Source: Colius striatus (lineage: Eukaryota; Chordata; Aves; Coliiformes; Coliidae). From it: 64,000 bases of DNA. Under the pieces are notes generated by a model, which saw nothing but the letters and a program-made list of their open reading frames with translations, had not been told where the DNA came from and made no database searches. Positions 52,065 through 63,989 of the stretch are shown here, piece after piece (the stretch's first letter is position 1; each line of letters starts with the position of its first letter). The DNA lies in NCBI RefSeq assembly GCF_028858725.1, contig NC_084760.1:55701367-55765366 (forward strand), in the 5' to 3' direction. The position numbers and the translations under genes are program-made.

Positions 52065-52770
52065 CTAAAAAACAAAAGATAGATGATAAATTAATCTTCA
52101 GTTGGAGGTAGAACTATTTAAACAAATTTTGATGAGAAACATTACAGTTTTTTGGAATCATCTCACAGATATGAATCTTTATAAATTACCATACCTTGTT
52201 ATTATTCATTATCATTAGAAATATAGTAGAAACCATTTATTTGTCTGCATATTACTATAGTAAAAAAATCAAGGTAGTGTTGTGTGTAATAGGTTAGTCA
52301 GAATACAGGTGCCCATGAAGTCTCTCTTATATGTGAAAAACACTTCTTGTTATCAATGAAGTTAGTCTGCAAAATGAAGCTGGTGATCTAAAGCATCACA
52401 CAAGCTATGGAGATGACCTTTGGTCTGTCTCAGTAGGGAGAATAACAGCAGACTGAGTGGAGACTACTAATCCTACTAGTCTGTAAATACAGTGTTGAAG
52501 GACACTACAGACAGATTAATGCTGTGCCAGCCAGGGAGGGTCACAGGAAGAGCACTGCTGCAGCTGGATTGGATGTGCTGATGTAATCTTTGATACTCAC
52601 ACGCAAAGGATCCATCCGATGTTCGATTACTGGGGATTTATACACAATTTAATCATTTTGGCTTACTTGCCCATATTTAGAAAGAATAAGCTCCTCTTTC
52701 CTCTTTCCATGAAAAACCTTAATGTTTGCATTTTCATTACTGTTTGCAGAGATTGTCATCCCTTTATTAC

Positions 52771-52815
52771 CTTTGGGTTTTTCATCTTTTGGACGTTTCT
52801 TCACAATTGGTTTTT
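52771..52815 (-). CDS. TRDN: Triadin KEKP-type luminal exon (45 nt)
   Basis: The acceptor is TTTTTCCTTGCTAG and the donor is AAAG followed by GTAATAAAG. In phase 1 it encodes EKPIVKKRPKDEKPK and leaves G. Three K/R-P pairs and eight charged side chains in the middle make it the clearest KEKP-like exon in the window. The 1-1 phase allows skipping. It is this exon together with 53022-53057 and 62286-62327 that most strongly points to triadin rather than another lysine-rich gene. Confidence 0.82.
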
Positions 52816-53021
52816 CTAGCAAGGAAAAAGTAGTACAGTTGAAGGTTGGTAAATTGACTGCGGAATAGATTATTACCTACAGTTTTCCCATAAAATTCTT
52901 TGAAAATGAACATAGACAAGATATAAGTTGTTTCAAATAGCAATACATGTAAAACCCTAATCTCATACTATATTTATTGCGATCCTATCCACACATATGA
53001 ACACACAGAATAAATTCCTAC

Positions 53022-53057
53022 CTTCTTTTTCCTTAGCTGCCTTTGGTTTCTTTGTGG
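53022..53057 (-). CDS. TRDN: Triadin KEKP-type luminal exon (36 nt)
   Basis: Minus-strand exon after acceptor AAATCTTTCCAG, ending AAAAAGAAG before donor GTAGGAATT. In phase 1 it encodes ATKKPKAAKEKE and leaves G. Five of twelve residues are lysine, with the KKP and KEKE patterns that define the triadin KEKP region. These basic and acidic stretches are where calsequestrin is known to bind in mammalian triadin. It is separated from the next exon by an intron of about 0.2 kb, the shortest in the set. Confidence 0.8.
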
Positions 53058-54127
53058 CTGGAAAGATTTGCAAGGAAACAAGATTAAGTGACAGACATCA
53101 GAAATATGGGGCTCTAAAAGTAAGTACATTGCACAAAGCTGATCTCCCTAGTAATTTCCCTGTAATAATAACTGTTGTAAATGTGCCTTATGGTATGCAT
53201 GCGATGTATCTAATAATATAACAGTGGCTGCTACTCTTAGTGGCAGTGGTGATTCTGGACTTTCTGAATAGTTATTGGAAATTGTTTGTGTATTACTGGT
53301 TGCAGAGTAATTTGGAAACTCTCAATAAAGTTTTTAGGCATTAGAATTGTGTAATTCCCTAACTACTGCCAGTATTCCCTGATTACTGTAGGCTAAAATG
53401 CATCAGGGAAGGATCCCTCTGCCAATTGCCTTCTTCTTACCCTCTTTCCCAGAGCAATCTGAAATGTCTGAAAAAATAAGCAAAAAAACCCAATCCAGGA
53501 TGTGGAGCTGGATGGACTTATAGAACCATCAGATGTGACCATTCTGAAGTCCTGCAGCAATAAATTCTGATTTATTTGACGTAGTTTGTTTTTATCTAAT
53601 TGTATGTTCACTTAGAACACATGCTTATTTCTTTTTTTGGCATCCTTTATCCAGCCTGCAAATATAGACAGTCGATTTGTGACTCTGTTCAACAAGGCAG
53701 AATGAAATCAGGTAAGATGCATTTCTTTAGGCATCCAGGACCATTTCAGTATCTGCTGTTGACTGCAGCAGGAAAACTAACAGGCTGCCTTCATATTGTT
53801 AATTTTTGCTTCCTATTGCCCAATCAGTTGTTATAACACTTTGCTCAATGTCTTCTGGTGCATGTGTTATTTGATTAACAGTAGCTTGCTCAGTGCTGGT
53901 CACCTGTGTCTAGCTCACCAAAACGTGTTGCAGATGAATAGTAAAAACAACATAATCAGCCAGTCAGAACAGTCTTTGGTAGAAAACTGAACAGCTGCAA
54001 TGCTATCAGTTTACTAAGACTGGTTTACATTAGCATTGCTCATTATTGATGAAAAATATGTATTTATCAACACTTGTATATTCATTAATTCTTTCTGTAA
54101 GACACACTATAGAAAAGTAATATTTAC

Positions 54128-54154
54128 CTGCTTTTACAGCTTCACCTTTTGGGT
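54128..54154 (-). CDS. TRDN: Triadin luminal microexon (27 nt)
   Basis: The acceptor is the pyrimidine-rich stretch ending ATTTTCCCGGAG and the donor is CAG before GTAAATATT. The exon encodes DPKGEAVKA (N in place of D when the 21-nt exon is included) and leaves G. Length 27 nt and phase 1-1 match the other exons. It has two lysines, one glutamate and one proline. The intron upstream, about 3.7 kb, is the longest in the array, and I found no further convincing exon inside it. The acceptor AG is preceded by G rather than the usual pyrimidine, so it may be weak and regulated. Confidence 0.7.
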
Positions 54155-57100
54155 CTCCGGGAAAATAATCAGAAATGGAGAGAAAGGGGGAAAGAAAAAA
54201 TAGAAGATTTAGTACCATTTTTTTCAAGGCAAGAAACTATTTGAATACATATTCTCTTTCATCAGCATCTTTTCTGCAGGATATTAATTTGCAAAGAAAT
54301 ATGCCTTAACAATGGGCGTATACACAGAATTTCACGCTGAAAGCTGAGTCTCACTCTTTGAAGTACTATAATCCAGCATGCAATGGTTCCTGCAAATGCA
54401 AACACTGTGCCAATCAAAGCATTCCAGCAAATAAATATTCAAAAACAGTTATTTTAAAATGTTCATTCAAGGTTATAGCTGACTATGCTGTTTTCCATAA
54501 AATGGAAATTTTATGGTTTAGTTCTTACCTCTCTTCTCTTACCATCTATGTGTCCCAAATGAAGACTAACACTAAATACCCTAGTATAAACCATCATTAC
54601 TCTTTTTAAATAAAAATAATTAATTAAATTGTGTTTTGGAATCCAAGAATGTTTTACCCATCCCTAGTTTATTAGTCCTAGTTTTATTTTAGAACACAAT
54701 TTTAAGGAAAGAGAATAGCCTCATTAGCCAAGCAAAACCTTTATTCCTTGAACCTGGAGTTGGATAAAAAAGGACTGTGTTCACAAAACATTTTAAAGTC
54801 TCCTTTGATTGAATTATCTCTGATTTTTTTTCATGTTGAGTTTTTACTTAAGATAAACATGAGGTTCTCCAGCTCACCAAGGTGAAAATATTTCAGTCAA
54901 TGCTTTTTCAACAGGAAGACTGAGCATTTATGCATGATTTTCAATAACACATCTCAGGAAACTTTCATCTGGGTCTTTGTTCATAAAGAATCTCACAAAT
55001 GTCAGTGCTCAACACCTAGGCATCACATGCATTCAGTCAAGGCCAGTTGTGCTGCTATTAAATACTAACATGCTTAAGTCCTTTTATATTTGCATTTCTG
55101 CTTGTGATCATGCTCATAGTTGCTGAAAGCTGATACATTACTACATTGTTACCCATGGATTAATACCTCTTCCCATTTTCAGAAGAAAAAAAAAATACCT
55201 GAGGCTCTAAATCTAGAAAAGTTCCTGCTCCCACTCCTTAACCAAGGAGTTGTCTGACTAGGGGATCTTGACTGATACGGCTATCTTCGTATATCCTGAT
55301 GTAGGATTAATGATTGGTTCCCTTAGACAGCAAGGTACTCGAACACTTTGACTTGAAAGGTAGTTAATTTGACCCTCTCTTCTATGTAACATAAGCGCCA
55401 GTTTCTCTTCTCAGTGCATCAGCAAACTTCCACTTATCCCCAGGGCTTTGGGAAATATTTTACCTATATCATGGAACTTCCATTACAGAACTAAGTGGGA
55501 ATAGAGTTTGGCCAAGGCTTAAGTTTTTCCTAAAATACTAGCCTGCATGTTCTTCCTCTTAATTTCAAAATGTGGTTTGGCATTATTTCTTGTATGAGTA
55601 TGATATGTCACCAATTCTGTCGTCTGTTCAAGGTAACCTCTCACAATTTGTGAGTCTTTACTCAGTATGCCCGGAGTAAATTCTGAATTTCATTACATGT
55701 TCAAATTTGATATAGGATCAATTTTTGTCAAAGACTTTCCTGCATGCCAAAACAGAAATAGTGAAAAATAAAATAGTTTACTATTTGCTTTTATAATTGT
55801 ATGATAAATCACTTATAAGGTTACTATAAAAATGTATTTATAGTTAGTTTGGGGACTTTTCAAATACAGTCTTGTATTCACATTTATAATCTGTCATTTA
55901 CTTAATTATATCATCTCTATACTGATTTAAAACTCATTTAGTTTTACAGTAACACTGCAAAGGGTATAATGTGAGAATAAATTCATCCAAGGGTAAATGT
56001 ATGGATTTATTTTACCTTCCTACTAGACTTGAACTCCAAAGTCAATGAGTATTTTGTGTCCATGGCTATGTTTCATACTAATTTACATGATAGTTCTGTT
56101 CGTGTTATGGCAAATATACTGTACATCTGACAGAGCAAAGCTATATATGAAGCAAAGCTATAGAGAGCTCTACAAATAAAATAGGCAGTGATCCAACTGT
56201 GCTTTTTTTTTAGTAGAAAAAAGTAATTTTATATATATAGCTCTGATGCTTAAAATCTTAAACTAGATCTATTTAAGGATGATTAGCTCAAAATAGGCAG
56301 TGTAAACAGAATTATTTTTCTATATGATCATAGCTTTTCTTGTTACTGTTATTTTTTTTCTTTTCTTCTAAAGACATTGTTAACCTTTATAATCATTCAA
56401 GCAGCAGAATATAAGCTCAAGAATGTGGTACAAACGTCCCTCTGCAAAGGTCAATGGAAAATATCTTGTTCTTCCTTATATTCACAATGCACCAGGGTAA
56501 TATAATTCTTGATAAAAAAAGCATTGTTGACAACTACTTTGGGTTAAACCTATTCTTATTGCAGAAAGCATGAGGAATCTGGTGGTTCTCTGCTAGCAGA
56601 GAGTGATGTCAGAGGGTCTCTCAGTGCAGCAGACAAAATTTCAGTGAAAGATCCAGTGAATGCAAAACTGAACAAATATGAATAATGGAATCAAATAGAG
56701 GAAAGATTGTTTAAAATATGGACAAAAATGAAAATAAACTCAGCAATGCCTTCAGAGGAAGTAACAATTTTGCAATGATAACTTGAAAACTGAATGCTAC
56801 AATACAGGACTGCAGGAGATCCTTCAGTGTTGACACATTTCAGAAGCTTTCTGTTCCCCTTTCTCTTTGGAGCTGGGATTCAGAATAGCACTGTCTTCTG
56901 ACAAATGTTTACAAATGTGTTTGCCCTGCCTTGTTGCCAGCTTCTGACCTGGAGCAGGCAGAGGTCTGTGTTTCATGGGGCTTGACCTTGGTTTTGGATA
57001 TTGTTACCTCAGAATAATGCAAGGTTTGGTCTTGGTGTCCCAGACACAGCATAAAAAACACAACAGAAATCCTGTGCTAAAGAGGCTACATCTAATTAAT

Positions 57101-57848
57101 GTGTGCAGGTCCATACTTAAACATTTTCACAATTCAAAGCATGCAGGATAAACTGTCCTTCTGAGTGTTGTCTAATCATGATTTGCAGCATGTAACCTCT
57201 AATGACATGCCATAATAAGCTTAGATTACAGTTTTTATCTATGAAGAAGTCCTATTGACCTTAGCAGGGACTCTATCCAATGACTTCAGTGAAAGTCTTT
57301 GTTATGAAATTCCCCTTGAATCGTCATCTACAATGGAAACAATATTTCCTCTAATTGATTTTTTTAAATTAAATAGGGCTAAAAAGCACATTGAAATACA
57401 GGAAAGAATGTGCTTAGTGAATTAATGAAATAAGTCATTTCCAAATGGTAAAAGAAGTAATGAAGAGATTGTCTGATTCAGTTATGCTACATGTCATTTA
57501 AATTTTTTTAATAAACAATATATTTGCATAAAGCTAAATCATGTGTCTACACTCCTCTAAAGTCATCAGAGCATCAGTTATGCTACTAGCATAATTTACT
57601 TTCCTTTTATAAAAAGTAAAAATTATAAACAGAGCTTGAATGTCACAGCTTCACAATATTCAATTAAAAATGTACTTAGTTTTGGAGTGTTGAGCTGTTA
57701 TTAAGCAGGCCAAGTACAAGAGTATCTCCATATAGGAAAAAATAAAGCAGCATTATCTAACACAACAAAATTGCAAAAATGCAAAGTGGGACAACATGCA
57801 TCTGAAAATAAGGTTTATATTCCTTAAGAAACAAGACACGACACATAC
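54155..57848 (-). other. TRDN: Longest intron of the exon array (3.7 kb)
   Basis: No repeat of note and no convincing further microexon. Donor-like sites at 55.18, 56.02 and 57.01 kb lack compatible acceptors. Confidence 0.55.
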
Positions 57849-57869
57849 TTGAAGTGTTTTTCAGTTTGA
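57849..57869 (-). CDS. TRDN: Triadin 21-nt microexon, candidate cassette
   Basis: Preceded on the minus strand by a long pyrimidine-rich tract ending TTTACTTCCTAG and followed by donor GTATGTGTC after CAA. It encodes VKLKNTS, with V completed by the G of the previous exon, and leaves an A. Joined to the next exon (54128-54154), the junction codon is AAC (N); without this exon it would be GAC (D). Length is 2+18+1 nt. The acceptor is among the best in the window, which supports it despite its size. Similarity of its 3' end to the exon at 60421-60438 suggests the two arose by local duplication, which is inference. Confidence 0.6.
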
Positions 57870-57959
57870 CTAGGAAGTAAAAAGAGGAAAGAAAAATGGT
57901 CAGAACAGTCAGGTGCAGCATAATACTGTTATGTTGTAGAATGGCTTTCTTTGCTCTGG

Positions 57960-57984
57960 ATTCTTTGTTCTTTGTTCTTTGTTT
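57960..57984. repeat. TTCTTTG heptamer repeat
   Basis: Three units of TTCTTTG plus a partial one, just right of the 57849-57869 exon's acceptor region. Confidence 0.9.
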
Positions 57985-58524
57985 CACTGTATTTGAGTAC
58001 TTTTTGTAATCTCACAGTAATTAATAACAATCTAATGATGGATCATAATGCTAGCGATGTTCTTATTTACACATGAAAATAGCTGTGCTAGAGTTACGGA
58101 TGAATAATGTTACAATAAGAATTTAAGATCTTTATTTGTTTCCTTTCATGGAGAGGTGTGGAGAAGGTATCTTTTAAACCAATGGTACTTGCTTTCTATA
58201 CCTGCAGTAATATTGTTCTATCTTGAATAAGGAAGGCTGCATGATATGTAAAGACTTTTATTATAGATGACGGATAGTGCCAGGTCATGATCCTAACTGT
58301 ACATCATATAATACCTGCTACAGATAAAAATGAAACTTTTGTTTGCCCTGAGAAGTTGACTTATACAGGAAGACAGTAAAATCCAAATAAATGACAGATA
58401 ATTACAAATAATTAGCAAAATGATGTCATTTAAAGCAAGCACTTTCAGAAAACAGTTCAAATGGTTTACTGGCATAGCTTCTTTGACATCAGTGGAATTA
58501 CAGAAGTTGAAATTTGACCTTTGA

Positions 58525-58540
58525 GATATATATATATATA
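58525..58540. repeat. (AT)n microsatellite
   Basis: Eight AT dinucleotides in a TRDN intron. Confidence 0.9.
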
Positions 58541-58730
58541 AAATGACAACCAGCATTGCAAAGATATACTGTGCCACTTTGGCTCTGTTATGATGTATCA
58601 AGGCCATTATATTCAACAAAATAGATGGTAGAACCACGATTTTAACATTTGTCATACACAATTGTATTGTTCAGTTTCTTTAAGGAACAGCTTTAAAGAT
58701 AATGAAAGCATAAAATACAGGAGTGCTTAC

Positions 58731-58778
58731 CTGGTTTTGTAGGTGGAACATCTTTGTCTTGTCTGACTGCTTTGTGCT
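58731..58778 (-). CDS. TRDN: Triadin KEKP-type luminal exon (48 nt)
   Basis: Minus-strand exon after acceptor TTCTTTTATCTAG, ending CCAG before donor GTAAGCAC, both close to consensus. In phase 1 it reads EHKAVRQDKDVPPTKP and leaves G. If the 18-nt exon upstream is included, the first residue becomes K instead of E. Charged residues alternate with a PP pair and a TKP end, typical of triadin's extended, low-complexity luminal domain. No transmembrane or globular segment is visible. It lies in the middle of the nine-exon array, with introns of about 1.6 kb upstream and 0.9 kb downstream. Confidence 0.8.
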
Positions 58779-60420
58779 CTAGATAAAAGAAATAACACGA
58801 CAAAATTGCCAATAATACTTCTAGGTTACACTTTTATACCCTTATCTTTTTAGCTAAGAAGTGTATTTTTCAGGAATAAACATTAATTTTCTCTTGCTTC
58901 ATGCTGTTATTTTGGAAAAAAGACATGAATAGTTACTAACAGATTATCCATGTGCCACAAAATAACAAAGTCCAGTAGTACTGTACATAGCTTCACACAT
59001 AGAGTTACTATCAATGTTATTAAGAGGTCTCAAGGAAGAAGTCAGTTAATAGGGGCCTCCCTCAATTTCTGAAATGCAATTTGTGTCTAATGTACATTTT
59101 CATTTTTTGAAAGGAGAGCACAGACCAAATTCAGCAATCATTCACTCAACCATTATGTTACTGATTCAAGCATTCTTGAGCTGAATTCGTGAAGTATCAA
59201 AAACATTATATTTGGTATAAATAAATTATATCTAACTGAGGAAAATTAGAGAACTAGCACTGCTTGATAGACAATGTTTTGGGGTTTTAAATTTTTTTCC
59301 CCTGCTCTCCTTTCTGTAACGTGATTATTATTATAAAAATGATAATTTATGTTAGGTTGCTAGATATGGAAAAGATGAAAAAACTATGTTTTAAAATCAA
59401 AGTCTAGCACTAAATAATTGATACAAAAGTCACACCTGCATAAAAGAATTTGAAAAAAACCTCACACCACAGATCTTATACCATAGTAACAGTTACGCCA
59501 AAAGCAGCCACAAAACATTTTAGAGCTGAGGAATAAACAGACAACTGTGCTGGCCTTGTTTCCAGGGGATGTTTCCCATAGCTAAAAAAGTGTACATGAG
59601 TTTCTCTTTGAGCAACAAGGGCATAAAGGTGGATTGCAAAGTTGAAAATGTTGAAAATATGAGCAGCTTCTGAAAAAAAAGGCAATATACCTCAGCCATT
59701 CTGCTACTTAGATGAATAATTGAACTCCTAGCAACCATGATTTCAGATGACGATATATACTGGGAAATGCTGAGATGAGGACATGATAGGGAATTTCGAA
59801 TGGGAAACAGTTTTATGAGGTGTTAATGAAAACTTATGTTAGTGAAGAGTGACATTTCTTCCATATCCGGGCTTGTTTTTCAGTGCGACAGTATTTGGGG
59901 ACTTAACTTTAGTTGTGCCTTTTTCCACTTTTGTAATTTACCTTGCACACTGAAGATGTGAAGGATATACAAAGTTAACAAGAAGGCTGCATGGTAAGTT
60001 AATGTATGGACTGTTTCTTCAGTTATTTTTAATAGAAAAATTCTAGATGTAGTCATACTAAAATATGTGATTAGGAAGAAAATGTAATGACATATTTATT
60101 GTTGATTTTTTACTTTTTAAATTCAGCAGGAGTATTTATTCAATCAAACTAATTGTTAACTGTGATTTTTAAAAACCTTGCCACTTGCACAGAATGAGTT
60201 GGCTTTTGAACTCAAGAACAGGTTAAGTCAAATGAATTTTAAATAGCAACAACAAGACATTATGTTAAATGACACAAAAGAAGACACGATGATAAAGACA
60301 TTGTAATTTTAAGCAAAGCTAGAAATTGCAAAGGGAGAATTTCCATATGTTAAGTCCCAAAAGGCCACACATATCCAGCTGTTTCGCAGAATTTTCTTGA
60401 TCTAGGTAGGTATCACATAC

Positions 60421-60438
60421 TTGATGGCTTTGCCTGGA
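60421..60438 (-). CDS. TRDN: Triadin 18-nt microexon, candidate cassette
   Basis: The upstream acceptor is strong (pyrimidine-rich, ending TCTTCTGTAG) and the donor is CAA followed by GTATGTGAT. The exon encodes VQAKPS, completing V with the G of the exon before, and leaves an A rather than the usual G. Joined to the exon at 58731-58778, that A turns the junction codon from GAG (E) into AAG (K). At 18 nt it is too short to be found by ORF or ordinary gene prediction. Support is the good splice sites, matching phase and composition, and a very similar partner at 57849-57869 with the same TCAA/GTATGTG end. Confidence 0.55.
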
Positions 60439-61382
60439 CTACAGAAGACAAAAGAAGATAGATTGTAATGTTTAAATGCAAAGAGAAAAGAGATGTTACT
60501 TTTTTTTTTTTCTTTTTAACATTCAAATATTTTTATGGCAGTCAGCTCTCCCTTGTTCTTAGCTTTCCCAACTCACGTAAAAGATACACAGCATTCAGGA
60601 CTCTAAAATGTAAGTAGGCTTTAACATGTTTAAAACTTTACAACTCCCACTAGTTATCACCTCCTGCTGACATAATGCAGAATACTGTCATTTAGCACAG
60701 TAACACGTTTATGTATTCCAGGATTTCTACTCCCTGTGTAACAGCATATAGCAGAAGTACCTCCAGACCAGTCATCAGATGATTGGAAATTTTGTGTGGG
60801 ATTCAACTGGTTGGCAACATCAAGAACACATTAGTCTACACATTTAGTCAGGAGAGCACTAGTCATGTCCAGAAAATAATTCACATAATTATAAAATATA
60901 TATTAAAAGAACATGGGATGACTTACCCTCTGTCTGAAACTACCTGTTTCAAACCCATCAGGTGTTAATCTGAAAACTTAGTTATTTCTGTAGTGGCTTG
61001 TATTAAGTTGGCCAAACTGAAATACTGCAATCTCAGTTTTGTTCCAACAAACGGAAAAAAGACTTGGCAAGAATATGGCTAAAACAGCTATCAAAAAGCA
61101 GTCAAGTCATGATATTTCTCGTAGTTTTGTTTCCAGCCACTGCTAAACCACAGTTTGAGCCTTCTGATTTTGCTCATAAATTAAGAATGGAACTTAGCTG
61201 CCCCTAAAAACAAAATTCTGAATTTAGGTGTGAAAATCCTCTAAGTTCAAAGATGTAATTTCTTCCTCCTCCACACTTGTTTCCTTATCAGTAATTGCTA
61301 ACTCATTATACAGTCAACAAAGAAATATGTTGAAGAATTTCGCAGTAATTTCTATTATTAGAAACATAATTTATATTGTTTT

Positions 61383-61400
61383 CATAGAATCATAGAATAA
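61383..61400 (-). mobile_element. CR1 tail remnant
   Basis: CATAGAATCATAGAAT is the inverted 8-base CR1 tail repeat twice over, with nothing CR1-like after it. It lies in the intron between the exons at 62286 and 60421. Confidence 0.5.
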
Positions 61401-62285
61401 GCTATGATCACACCAGTTATTTTTATTGGAAAAGCAGATAGAGTACTGTAAAATATAAATTCATAGTACAATGATAGATTATCATTAGTGGTCTTATAGA
61501 AAGCAATGTAAACCCACAAATTATGTGAATTTTCACAATTAGAGACAGAACCATACTATGCTGTTCATCATCTATTTGGCTACTGCAGAGAAGAAAAGAT
61601 ATATATGAAATAATAGAAATGGGGTAGTAACCAGCACCATTCAACTTAAAACAGCATTTTATTTTATTGAAAATATTAAGCATCATCACCATCACCAGAA
61701 TATCAAAGTAAATCTGTTGTTGACATAATTCTCCAAGATTTGACAATTTTTAATTTTATATTTGAATCAAGGCTACCTCCAGTAGAAATCAAGAGGTTGA
61801 TATCTACAAAAATCCCTCAAGACAGCTTTGCATTGACTGCCAATGATGATGAGTATGTTCTAGTTCCCTGAGTGACCTTTCAGGGCTCTCGCATCTCTCT
61901 CTACTTGGGTACTGGTCTCTACTGTAAATTCAATTGCTTGAAAGATTTGAGGTTGAAAACACCAAACAGTGGTGCTTGTGGGATCATTTGAGGGACCAGA
62001 TTTACAGCTACACTCTATTAGCCCAGCTCTTCCAGAGAGGCTGGAATAAGTAGCCTAACACTGGGAAATGCATTGACCCGTCTTCATCATCAGAAAGACT
62101 ATTGCAATGATGCCATGACAAGAATTGCTCTAAGAGTGTTATCAGTCACATATTTCAAAATAGTGTAAAGAGAAAAAAAGAGATTAAAATGCAAACATGC
62201 TATATTAGATGACTATTGAATAGAGTTCAACAACCCCTCTGCCCACCTTACCCCCCCAGATCAGGAGAGAATGATTTGTTCGTAC

Positions 62286-62327
62286 CTGACTTCTCAGTGG
62301 GAGCTGTCTTTTGTTTAATTTTCTCCT
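62286..62327 (-). CDS. TRDN: Triadin KEKP-type luminal exon (42 nt)
   Basis: Minus-strand exon after acceptor CACAATACAG, ending at the donor GTACGAAC. In phase 1 it reads EEKIKQKTAPTEKS and leaves a G. The first residue is completed by the G from the preceding exon. Lysine and glutamate dominate, with a proline near the middle, as in the charged luminal repeats of triadin that bind calsequestrin and the ryanodine receptor in the junctional sarcoplasmic reticulum. The symmetric 1-1 phase means it could be skipped without a frameshift. No start codon is expected because this is an internal exon. A lysine-rich exon of junctin/aspartyl beta-hydroxylase (ASPH) is the main alternative, but ASPH has fewer such microexons. 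Confidence 0.75.
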
Positions 62328-63429
62328 CTGTATTGTGAAAGTAGCATTAAAATTAGAAATTTACACTATGTTAGCATAAGTGCATATAACTATAAGAATA
62401 CTTCTGTACATGATATTATACAAATGGTTCACTATGACAAGATAAATGCATGTCTTTAGCATCGCTATCTCATTGTAGCACTTTAAAACAGCACATATGC
62501 ATTATGAGTTATGACTGTGTGATGAGATCATACTCCATGGAAAAAATAAATTACTAGGCCTAATATCTCAGATACCAGAAAAAAACCCCACATACCTGGA
62601 AATGTCTTTCAGGCAGGCACTCAGGTGTAAACTATATTCTTATAATATGAGCATCATGAAAATCACTTTCCTAAGTGTTTAAATTCAATGGTTTGTTATT
62701 ATACAATGCTGAAAATACAATGCTTAGATACAGCCTAACCAAATATGTATGGATGTATCCATGCATATCTATATTCTGAAGGTAACAAAAGTACAGAGAC
62801 CTCCAAACACGTGTTAACTCACAGAGGAACATTTACATGGAACAGTGCCAGTCTGAATGCTGGTTCATACCACCTGCTACAGGACAAGATTACTTATACC
62901 CAAGTGATTATCTATCTGTCACAAAAAACTAAAGCAGTCCTGAGCTTTTCCTAATCTCGTGAGAAAAGCTGCCCAAGTTCACATCCTTTTGAGCTGCCTG
63001 TGGCTTTGCTCAGCACAGTTCTCAGGTCATATGGACTCATGTAAACATTAGCCATCTGATCAGATACGAGATGCCTCTCATCCAAGAAGGTGCGTGAATG
63101 AAGCTTCAGGCAGAGGTGCAGGTGGAACTACACTTTCTGTTCAGGTGGGGTTTATGTTAACTGCCCAATGGCCAAGAGGTTTTTGAGATGTTTGTCTTCA
63201 CACCTCTCCCATGCCCAGTTTGGTTGATTTGAACTTCACTCTTCCTGATCCTTTCATATCTCTACTTCTGTTTTCTTTTTTTCCCCATACTTGAATTTAA
63301 ATGTCTCTCCTAACTCCTACCTTTCAGCTTTCACACCCATCACTACTTTTCCTTTAAAATATGTTTAACACATATTCAGAACGTATTTTCCCTTCCTCTT
63401 ACTGATGGAAGCAGTTTACAGCCACATAC

Positions 63430-63456
63430 CTATGGCACCTTCCTTTTTCCCCAGAC
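63430..63456 (-). CDS. TRDN: Triadin microexon (27 nt), most 5' exon seen; candidate
   Basis: On the minus strand the exon ends ATAG before the donor GTATGTGGC and starts after ACCTCCCAGAG. In phase 1 it reads GLGKKEGAI, with the first codon's G supplied by the previous exon, and leaves a G for the next exon. The length is 2+24+1 nt, like the other exons of this gene. An alternative acceptor two bases upstream (CCTCCCAG) would give 29 nt and break the frame, so the inner AG is preferred. It is less lysine-rich than the exons downstream, and the acceptor tract is only fair. It lies about 1.1 kb upstream of the well supported exon at 62286-62327. Gene identity is inferred from the whole array. 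Confidence 0.45.
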   Translation of the reverse strand, partial: VWGKRKVP

Positions 63457-63925
63457 CTCTGGGAGGTAATCAGATGACACCTGGATATAGGTCAGGTTGG
63501 GCGGGGATTTCTTGTCCTCTGTAGCCATTCAACTCCTCTGAGTGTCAATTGGTTACCCTCCTGGGTAGTCTCTGTGCATGCAAAAAGCTGCTTGGATTCT
63601 GAATATGAGCAATATTTCCAGCCTAGCAATCAAACTTGTCCTTAAAAGAGATGGTGGAGGGAGATACTGGGAGGGGGATAAGTGGCTAGAGCCACCTGAG
63701 AATTAGCAAGTCACTGTCACTTTCAAACAGCCAGCATCATGAACTGCTGCTTGTTTGTGGGGGCTATTTCTCTTTAACTCAAATGACCAAGTTTGGATGT
63801 CAAATCCTAATACACATTGACTAATTAAGTGGAGACCATAGTATTTGGAAGAACAGACTATTGATAGTCTCAATATAGATGATATTTCCTTTGAATTTAG
63901 CATGTAATTTCTAGAGAAGTGGAGC

Positions 63926-63989
63926 TTTTGTTTGTTTGTTGTTTTGTTTGATTTGATTTTGTTGTTTTGGGGTTTTTTTTTTTTTTCCT
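63926..63989. repeat. T/G-rich low-complexity tract
   Basis: TTTG and TTTGATT repeats followed by GGGG and a run of 14 T. On the minus strand it is an A/C-rich stretch upstream of the 63430 exon. It does not look like an acceptor tract. Confidence 0.85.

Larger units (their letters stand above)
52017..63456 (-). other. TRDN: Partial triadin gene locus, nine-exon segment
   Basis: Span of the nine exons and their introns. All exons begin in phase 1, so they join without frameshift or stop into 104 codons, of which 27 are lysine. Triadin is a single-pass protein of the junctional sarcoplasmic reticulum in striated muscle; only part of its luminal tail is encoded here, not the cytoplasmic N-terminus, the membrane segment or the C-terminus. 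Introns (roughly 0.2 to 3.7 kb) hold no clear gene and few repeats: a tiny CR1 remnant at 61.4 kb, an (AT)n at 58.5 kb and a TTCTTTG repeat at 57.96 kb. Identity rests on architecture and composition only. Confidence 0.72.

Noticed and set aside
58293..58661. 122-codon minus-strand ORF in a TRDN intron
   Set aside because: Hydrophobic, AT-driven composition, crosses an (AT)n microsatellite, no splice or promoter support; chance ORF in intron.
62596..62619. Strong donor (CCAG/GTATGTGG) in the TRDN region with a possible 24-nt exon
   Set aside because: In the required phase the reading contains TGA, and the candidate acceptor lacks a pyrimidine tract.
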